The notes beneath the pieces were generated by a model, which had not been told where the DNA came from, did not search any database, and saw only the letters and a list, made by a program, of their open reading frames with translations. This document shows, one piece after another, positions 58,570 to 64,000 of a stretch of DNA of 64,000 nt (position 1 is the stretch's first letter; every line of letters begins with the position of its first letter). This DNA is from Paramicrobacterium sp051513965 (GTDB lineage Bacteria; Actinomycetota; Actinomycetes; Actinomycetales; Microbacteriaceae), in NCBI RefSeq assembly GCF_051513965.1, contig NZ_CP195847.1, forward strand, positions 3,106,541-3,170,540, given 5' to 3'. A program made the position numbers and the translations under genes.

Positions 58570-58879
58570 AGCCGGCGCGACGCTTAGAACCGGCGCTACA
58601 CCTGGAGCCGACGTCGGTACGGCACAAGTCACCGCTCAGCGTCGTGCAAGTACGCCAGCACAGCTTTGACGCGGCGGTTCTCCTCAGCCGGGCTCAACCC
58701 GCGCCCTCGGGAAGGGTCAGAAGCTCACGCGCATACGTGTCCGCAATGTACTGAGACACGACCAGAATCGGCTGGCTGGGACAGATTCGATGGATCTCGA
58801 GCGTCGCCGTCAATCCATCGTCGGTGTTGTGCGGAGGCATATCCGGTACACCTGAACGGCTGAAGTCTCGCTCGAAACG

Positions 58880-60318
58880 TCAGTTGTCCGCGACACTGCT
58901 CGAGCGACGGATGAGGAGGGTGACACCGGCTCCGGCGAGGGCGGCGACCGCGCCAATCATGAAGCACAGCTGAAATGCCGCTTCGGTTGGCAGCTGCGCA
59001 CCGCCGACGCTCATCGTCGTGCTGGTGAGCACGATCGCCATGACTGCTCCCGCGATCGTCGTGCCCATAGAGCGCATGAGCGCATTGAGGCCAACGGCCG
59101 CTCCGGCCTCGTCGCTCGGTGAGTTCTCCATCACGAGTGACGGCATGGCCGCGTAGCCGATGCCGACACCAGCGCACGCGATACACGATGCGACCATGAG
59201 CTCCCACGGCGAACTCATGAGGAAGAGCGCGAAGACGTAGCCGACGGCCAGCACGAGCGCGCCGATGGCGAGTGTTCGGCGCCCGCCGAGCGCGGTCAAG
59301 AGACGACTCGAGACCGGCGAGAAGGCAAGCATCATGAGACCGCCGGGCGCCATCCACAGTCCGGCGGCGAGCATTGACTGACCAAGACCGTGGTCGAGCG
59401 AGTCCGGCAGCTCGAGCAGCTGCGGCACCACGATCGACTGTGCCATCATGCCGAAGCCGATGAGTACGGCCGCGATGTTCGTGAGCAGCACAGGGCGACG
59501 AGCGGTGGCACGTAGATCGACGAGCGGGTCGTCGTGGCGCAGCTCGTAAGCACCCCATCCAATGAGTACGAGGATGCCGCCAGCGATGCAGCCCAGCGTG
59601 AGGAGCGATGTCCAGCCCCAGTCGTTCCCTTTCGAAACGCCGACAAGAACCAGCACGACTCCTGCGGCCAATCCGAGCGCCCCGATGAGGTCGAGGCGGG
59701 CGGCGTGTTCGGGCGCACGGTGAGGCAACGCGAAGGCCGAGAGTGCGACCACGATGACACCGAGTGCGGTGGGGAGCGCGAAGAGCACATGCCAGTCGAA
59801 TTCCTCCGCGAGCCAGGCCGCGATCGGAAGCCCCAGTGCGCCGCCGACGCCGAGTGTGGCGCTGATTGCCGCAATGGCCGCGTTCTTCATGCGCTGCGGG
59901 GCGATGTCGCGAACGAAGCTGATGGCGACGGGAATGTAACCCATCGAAAGCCCCTGCAGAACGCGACCGGCGAGCACCGGAAGCAGCGACGTCGAGAGGG
60001 CGCAGATCAATGAGCCGAGCATCAGCAGCGCTGCGCACGCAATGAGGACGGGCTTCTTGCCCCGTATGTCTGCGAGGCGCCCGGCGACCGGCATGGCGAC
60101 GGCGCCGGCGAGCAGGGTGGAGGTGAGACCCAGGCGGTGTTGCTCGGTGAGGCGTCGAGGATGCGGGGGAGCTCCGGTTGCACCGGAATCACAAGCGATT
60201 GCATGAGCGACGCGCAGAAGCTTGAGAAGCCGAGCACTGCGATGGGAAGGAGCGCGTGAGGCACAGGCTCGTCGGTGTGAGCGTTGGCAGGTGTGGAGCT
60301 GACAGGGGCGGAGTTCAC
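58880..60318 (-). pseudogene. MFS transporter with one frameshift
   Basis: The C-terminal 404 residues are open (from MPVAGRLADIRGKKPVLIAC, MFS motif A as GRLADxxGKK). The N-terminal part is in another frame, from a GTG at 60318: APVSSTPANAHTDEPVPHALLPIAVLGFSSFCASLMQSLVIPVQPELPRILDASPSNTAWV. The join should read NTAWV-x-TSTLLAGAVAMPVAGRL, so one base is missing at about 60124-60130. About fourteen helices in total. It is divergent from a MarR regulator with a perfect palindrome between. Either a decayed drug exporter or a consensus error. Confidence 0.83.
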
Positions 60319-60355
60319 GGAGGGTGGAGCTTCTTTCGGTCGCGGATCCAAGTAT

Positions 60356-60372
60356 GTATGTAACTTACATAC
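60356..60372. promoter_or_regulatory. Perfect 17-bp palindrome between the MFS and marR genes
   Basis: GTATGTAACTTACATAC is fully symmetric around a central C. It lies 38 bp before the MFS start and 57 bp before the marR start. A second looser copy (ATATGTAGAATACACAT) is just downstream (60378-60394). Candidate MarR operator for both directions. Confidence 0.7.
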
Positions 60373-60429
60373 CCAAGATATGTAGAATACACATCGAAAA
60401 CTGGACGAGGCAAGCTGGGGGAGATCCGC

Positions 60430-60870
60430 GTGGGACAGGACAGTATCGACGGAGGCAGACGCGTCGCCGCTCAGCTGACGCGTCTCGATCGGCTGCGCCA
60501 CACGCACGAGCACCGCGGGGAATTGGGCACGGCAGGACTTCGCATTCTCTGGCTGTTCAGCGACAGGCATCCCCGTACGCTTGCCGACGTTGCGAGTGCG
60601 CTTCACCTTGAGCAGTCCACGGTGAATCGGCAGGTCAATGCAGTCGCCGCCGCCGGTCTGCTCGTGCGCGAGAGGTCTGAAGAGGGTCGTCCGTATCTCT
60701 ACTCGCCCACCGAGGAGGGCATCGTCGTGTTTGAGCGTGCTGTGGCGGTGAGCGTGGGCGCGTACGACGCAGCGCTCGCCGCTCTGGGACCCGACGATGC
60801 TGACAGCTTCATCAGCGCGCTCGAGCGTTTCGTCGATGCCTACAGCAGAAGCATCAACTCAGACACCTGA
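60430..60870 (+). CDS. MarR-family transcriptional regulator
   Basis: 146 residues from a GTG. A winged helix: LGTAGLRILWLFSDRHPRTLADVASALHLEQSTVNRQVNAVAAAGLLVRERSEEGRPYLYSPTEEG. The wing SEEGRPYLYSPT is typical. The C-terminal helix DADSFISALERFVDAYSRSI would help dimerise. Divergent from the (frameshifted) MFS gene, which it probably represses through the palindrome at 60356-60372. Confidence 0.87.
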   Translation: MGQDSIDGGRRVAAQLTRLDRLRHTHEHRGELGTAGLRILWLFSDRHPRTLADVASALHLEQSTVNRQVNAVAAAGLLVRERSEEGRPYLYSPTEEGIVVFERAVAVSVGAYDAALAALGPDDADSFISALERFVDAYSRSINSDT

Positions 60871-60939
60871 CAGCCGTCGATCGTTGACGCGAGAGTGTGC
60901 GGAGTGCAAAAGTCGAGCCGTGATTGGCATAATCTGGGC

Positions 60940-61383
60940 ATGACAAGCGAGAAGGCGACTCATCGCGACGTCAGCGACATCGTGCTGATGCGTCGGGTCC
61001 GTGACCGCATCGACCGTGACTTCGCGAAGCCGCTTGACGTCGAAGCGCTCGCACGCCACGTGCACATGTCTGCAGGTCACCTGAGCCGTGAGTTCCGTCG
61101 CGTGTACGGAGAGTCGCCGTACTCCTACCTCATGACCCGGCGCATCGAGCGCGCGATGACTCTGCTGCGCCGCGGGGACCTCAGCGTGACCGACATCTGC
61201 TTCGCCGTTGGATTCTCGTCGCTCGGCACGTTCAGCACGCGCTTCTCGCAGCTCGTCGGCGTCGCGCCGAGCGTCTACCGGCGTGACCACTCTCGGGCGG
61301 CGGAGGGCATCCCAGCGTGCCTCGCCAAGCAGATCACGAGACCGATCAGGAATCGAGAAGCGGACCCGAAACGTCCGGTCTAG
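60940..61383 (+). CDS. AraC-family regulator, DNA-binding domain only
   Basis: 147 residues from MTSEKATHRDVSDIVLMRRVRDRIDRDFAKPLDVEALARHVHMSAGHLSREFRRVYGESPYSYLMTRRIERAMTLLRRGDLSVTDICFAVGFSSLGTFSTRFSQLVGVAPSVYRRDHS. This is a full AraC double helix-turn-helix without a sensor domain. The small VOC protein encoded 10 bp downstream may work with it (such VOC/AraC pairs are common in actinobacteria). The start was set at the second Met. Confidence 0.9.
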   Translation: MTSEKATHRDVSDIVLMRRVRDRIDRDFAKPLDVEALARHVHMSAGHLSREFRRVYGESPYSYLMTRRIERAMTLLRRGDLSVTDICFAVGFSSLGTFSTRFSQLVGVAPSVYRRDHSRAAEGIPACLAKQITRPIRNREADPKRPV

Positions 61384-61392
61384 CGTGATGGC

Positions 61393-61800
61393 ATGAACAT
61401 CACGATCAATTACGCATTTCTGCCCCACACGGATGCCGAGGCAGCCCTCGGCTTCTACCGTGACACGCTCGGATTCGAGGTCCGCAAGGACGTCGGATAC
61501 GAGAACATGCGCTGGATCACCGTCGGTCCCGCCGGCCAGCCGGAGACCTCCATCGTGCTGCATCCGCCGGCCGTCGACCCGGGCATCACCGACGAGGAGC
61601 GTCAGGTGATTCTGAACCTCATCGCGAAGGGTGCATACACCGCCGTGACGCTCGCCACCGACGATCTCGACGGGCTCTTCGAACGGCTCGAAGCCGCCGG
61701 AGCCGATGTCGTGCAGGAGCCCACCGACCAGGACTACGGTGTGCGCGACTGCGCGTTCCGCGACCCGTCCGGAAACCTGATCAGAATCAACCAGAACTGA
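61393..61800 (+). CDS. VOC (glyoxalase/bleomycin-resistance-like) protein
   Basis: 135 residues. The fold begins MNITINYAFLPHTDAEAALGFYRDTLGFEVRKDVGYENMRWITVGPAG and ends GVRDCAFRDPSGNLIRINQN. The metal ligands are not all obvious, so it may be an antibiotic-binding or other VOC superfamily member rather than a true glyoxalase. It is 10 bp behind the AraC gene and likely co-transcribed. Confidence 0.88.
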   Translation: MNITINYAFLPHTDAEAALGFYRDTLGFEVRKDVGYENMRWITVGPAGQPETSIVLHPPAVDPGITDEERQVILNLIAKGAYTAVTLATDDLDGLFERLEAAGADVVQEPTDQDYGVRDCAFRDPSGNLIRINQN

Positions 61801-61959
61801 CGCACGAGTCGTTTGCGCCACGTGGCAGAGGATTCACCGTGGCACTGCCACGTGACGCGATCGTCGTCGCGCTTCGCACGTCGTTGACCTCGACGGCAAT
61901 GTCTGGCAGATCAGGGTGAATGAGGGGTGAGTGTCACCCGCACTTGATACCGTGTGCAC

Positions 61960-62478
61960 ATGTCTGACAGTGGAGCGGCGCCCGCGAGTTCGGGCCTGGT
62001 CACCGAGATCGATCTCACGCACCTGCGACGATGCGTTGAACTGGCGCATGAGGCCCTCGACGCGGGCGATGAACCGTTCGGTTCGGTGCTCGTGGATGCT
62101 GCAGGCACCGTGCGCTTCGAAGACCGAAACCGCGTCGTAGAGACCGGTGATCGCACGCGGCATCCTGAATTCGCCATCGCCCGCTGGGCGGCAGAGAATC
62201 TGACTCCTGATGAGCGGAGGGATGCCGTCGTCTACACGTCCGGCGAGCACTGCGCCATGTGCAGCGCCGCGCACGCGTGGGTCGGCCTCGGGCGCATCGT
62301 CTACGCCTCGAGCACCGACCAGCTCGTCGCGTGGCTTGCCGACTGGGGCGTTCCGGGTGGGCCGGTGGCGCCGCATCCCATCACCGAAATCGCCCCGTTC
62401 GTGCCCGTCGCAGGGCCGGTCGAGGAGCTCGCCGCCGAGATCAAGCAGCTGCACGAGCGTCTGTACGACATCAGCTGA
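61960..62478 (+). CDS. Nucleoside deaminase (cytidine/guanine deaminase fold)
   Basis: 172 residues from MSDSGAAPASSGLVTEIDLTHLRRCVELAHEALDAGDEPFGSVLVDAAG. The zinc site is HPEFA (His plus Glu; the usual text is HAE) and TSGEHCAMCSAAHAWVGLGRIVYA (PCxxC-type, here EHCAMC). GDEPFGSVLVD is typical of guanine deaminase/TadA-like nucleoside deaminases. The ATG at 61960 was used rather than the GTG 6 bp before. Substrate likely guanine or a related base; HPE instead of HAE is unusual but keeps the catalytic Glu. Confidence 0.85.
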   Translation: MSDSGAAPASSGLVTEIDLTHLRRCVELAHEALDAGDEPFGSVLVDAAGTVRFEDRNRVVETGDRTRHPEFAIARWAAENLTPDERRDAVVYTSGEHCAMCSAAHAWVGLGRIVYASSTDQLVAWLADWGVPGGPVAPHPITEIAPFVPVAGPVEELAAEIKQLHERLYDIS

Positions 62479-62494
62479 CAGTGAGGAGCGCATC

Positions 62495-63517
62495 ATGCGC
62501 GGAGTGATCATGCACGGCCCCGGCGATGTTCGCGTTGAGGAGCGTGAGAAGCCGACGATCGTCGAGCCGACCGACGCGATCATCAAGGTCGCGGCGACCT
62601 GCGTGTGCGGGTCGGACCTGTGGCCCTATCGCGGAGCAGACACCTCGGATGAGCCCGCGCCGATGGGGCACGAGTACGTCGGCGTGGTCGAGACCGTGGG
62701 CGATGACGTCACGACGGTGAAACCGGGCGATTTCGTGGTCGGGTCATTCATGGCGAGCGATAACACGTGCGAGATCTGCGCCGCCGGGTACCAGAGCCGG
62801 TGCGTGCACGTTGTCCCTATGGGCGCGATCGGCACTCAGGCGGAATACGCGCGCATTCCGCTTGCGGACGGCACTCTCGTCGCCACGCCGCGTCAGCCGA
62901 CGCCTGCAGAGGTGCCGGGCCTGCTGGCGGCATCCGATGTTCTCGGCACAGGATGGTTCGCCGCTGTTGCCGCGGAGGCCGGACCAGAAAAGACGGTCGC
63001 CGTCGTCGGTGACGGCGCGGTGGGCCTGCTCGGGGTGCTCGCCGCACGTCGACTCGGCGCGGACCGGGTGATCGCGATGAGCCGCCACGCCGACAGGCAG
63101 GAGCTCGCGCGCAGATTCGGGGCAACCGACATCGTCGAGGAGCGAGGGGATGCCGGTGCCCGCCGCATCCGCGAGCTGACCGACGGACTTGGAGCGCACT
63201 CGACCATCGAGGCGGTCGGCACTCAGGAGTCCATGATGCAGGCGATTCGATCTACGCGGGCCGGTGGCCACGTGGGCTTTGTCGGCGTCTCACACGGAGT
63301 GGAGGTGCCGGGCGACAAGCTGTTCTTCTCCGCTGTGCACTTGCACGGCGGACCAGCGCCTGTGCGCCGCTTTCTGCCCGAGCTGATCGACTTGATTATG
63401 AGTGGCGAGATCACCCCGGGCGATGTCTTCGACCTGACGTTGCCTCTCGATCGTGCGGCCGAGGCCTATGCCGCAATGGACGAGCGGCGGGCGACGAAGG
63501 TGCTGCTGACGGTCTGA
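62495..63517 (+). CDS. Zinc-dependent alcohol dehydrogenase (MDR family)
   Basis: 340 residues from MRGVIMHGPGDVRVEEREKPTIVEPTDAIIKVAATCVCGSDLWPYRG, with GAGGAG upstream; frames further upstream are antisense to the deaminase. Catalytic zinc ligands are the Cys in CVCGSD and the His/Glu pair in MGHEYVGVVE. The structural zinc lobe has CEICAAGYQSRC (three Cys). The cofactor site is VAVVGDGAVGLLGVLAARRLGADRVIAM (GxGxxG form GDGAVG). Oxidises an alcohol or reduces an aldehyde/ketone with NAD(P); substrate unknown. Its upstream neighbour is the deaminase, 16 bp away. Confidence 0.92.
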   Translation: MRGVIMHGPGDVRVEEREKPTIVEPTDAIIKVAATCVCGSDLWPYRGADTSDEPAPMGHEYVGVVETVGDDVTTVKPGDFVVGSFMASDNTCEICAAGYQSRCVHVVPMGAIGTQAEYARIPLADGTLVATPRQPTPAEVPGLLAASDVLGTGWFAAVAAEAGPEKTVAVVGDGAVGLLGVLAARRLGADRVIAMSRHADRQELARRFGATDIVEERGDAGARRIRELTDGLGAHSTIEAVGTQESMMQAIRSTRAGGHVGFVGVSHGVEVPGDKLFFSAVHLHGGPAPVRRFLPELIDLIMSGEITPGDVFDLTLPLDRAAEAYAAMDERRATKVLLTV

Positions 63518-63558
63518 CCGGCCCCGCCCCGCAGACCACCGCCCGCCGCATCACGTCA

Positions 63559-63616
63559 GAGCTATCTGCGGACATTAGTGCCCGCCGCGGCAAGCACTAA
63601 TGTCCGCAGATAGCTC
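63559..63616. repeat. Perfect 23-bp inverted repeat with 12-nt loop
   Basis: GAGCTATCTGCGGACATTAG followed by TGC (63559-63581) and its exact reverse complement (63594-63616) enclose CCGCCGCGGCAA. It begins 42 bp after the alcohol dehydrogenase stop and ends 90 bp before the next gene. It probably terminates the upstream transcript, though no T-rich tail follows. Confidence 0.8.
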
Positions 63617-63706
63617 TCTCGCGTCTGGCTCTGTCCCACGCCGAACGCGCTCGCCCGCCGCGCCCCCGGCCAGCGGGAGCGCGCGCCCTACGCATAGGCT
63701 GGCGTT

Positions 63707-64000
63707 ATGACCACCGTGACGACGCGCCGCATGCTTGACCTGACTGTTCGCGAGCACACGCTCACCGTTCCGCTCGTCTGGGACGATGCAGCCGACGAGC
63801 GCACGATCGACGTGTTCGCGGCGGTGGTCTCGCGTGACGGCGGCGAGCACCTGCCGTACCTCGTGTTTCTGCAGGGCGGCCCGGGCAGTGAGGCTCCGCG
63901 GCCCTTCCGCGACCCCACCGGTCCGTCATGGCTCGATGCGGCTCTCCAGGACTACCGGGTCGTCATGATCGACCAGCGGGGGACAGGTCGCTCGACGCCC
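63707..64000 (+). CDS. Alpha/beta hydrolase, proline iminopeptidase-like (runs off right edge)
   Basis: 98 codons of the N-terminus: MTTVTTRRMLDLTVREHTLTVPLVWDDAADERTIDVFAAVV. HLPYLVFLQGGPGSEAPRP has the oxyanion motif (GGPG), and VVMIDQRGTGRSTP is the IDQRGTGRS segment of the prolyl aminopeptidase (S33) family. The nucleophile GxSxG and the rest lie outside the window. The start is probably leaderless: a TAGGCT-like -10 lies just upstream. Cleaves N-terminal proline from peptides in family members. Confidence 0.88.
   Translation, partial: MTTVTTRRMLDLTVREHTLTVPLVWDDAADERTIDVFAAVVSRDGGEHLPYLVFLQGGPGSEAPRPFRDPTGPSWLDAALQDYRVVMIDQRGTGRSTP

Noticed and set aside
61850..61930. Possible VOC-domain C-terminal scrap (VVDLDGNVWQIRVNEG)
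   Set aside because: Only about 20 residues with a stop immediately upstream; could be a scar of a VOC paralogue but too short to call.

Overview
The window looks like chromosome from a high-GC actinobacterium, most likely Microbacteriaceae and possibly close to Microbacterium. The reasons are strong GC codon bias, an actinobacterial cell-wall/phospho-signalling cluster (fhaA-fhaB-pstP-rodA-pbpA-pknA-pknB) at the left end, many ATGA/GTGA start-stop overlaps, and the set of Dps, flavohemoglobin, TspO and siderophore-interacting genes on the right. The species is inference.

Layout. (1) 1-7.6 kb, minus strand: conserved core operon for cell-wall elongation control, with two Ser/Thr kinases, transpeptidase PbpA, a RodA/FtsW polymerase, the PP2C phosphatase PstP and two FHA readers. 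(2) 7.76-8.3 kb: an intact tRNA-Leu(CAG) followed by a decayed serine-recombinase C-terminus, a plausible island border. (3) 8.5-42 kb: an accessory region made of small regulator-plus-enzyme or regulator-plus-pump cassettes: TetR/MFS/NmrA/Dabb/GMC oxidoreductase; DsbA-like/MFS; XRE-cupin/FAD oxidoreductase/methyltransferase; MarR/luciferase-like monooxygenase/FMN reductase; ABC exporter with lipoprotein and a two-component system; NAD(P)H oxidoreductase; class A beta-lactamase with an alpha/beta hydrolase and a CGNR regulator; TetR/hydrolase; MmyB-type XRE/SDR/F420-type reductase; a type A chloramphenicol acetyltransferase. These are interleaved with IS256, IS481, IS5, IS110 and IS3 copies or relics. 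IS3 has cut a PEP/pyruvate-binding gene that sits divergently from two small coupled genes. (4) 42-64 kb: mostly chromosomal-looking genes: two lipoproteins, a molybdopterin oxidoreductase with a coupled small protein, aquaporin, flavoprotein monooxygenase, siderophore-interacting protein, LysE, Dps, YibE/F, MBL hydrolase, flavohemoglobin, FMN reductase, LOG-like protein, DUF488/DUF2945, TspO, MFS/MarR, AraC, VOC, deaminase, Zn alcohol dehydrogenase and the start of a proline-iminopeptidase-like hydrolase.

Regulation is unusually readable. Good inverted repeats lie in the promoter regions of several regulator genes. A TetR repeat occurs twice, once before its own gene and once before the adjacent MFS operon. 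Two tandem palindromes precede the flavohemoglobin gene, and two tandem CAACA-N3-TGTTG boxes precede the IS3-cut PEP gene. Three long perfect inverted repeats (18, 24 and 23 bp arms) with unrelated sequences lie between genes in the right third.

Two otherwise intact chromosomal genes (LOG-like at 55.6 kb, MFS at 58.9-60.3 kb) each carry one single-base frameshift, so either recent decay or consensus errors should be considered. No CRISPR array, rRNA or replication origin was seen.
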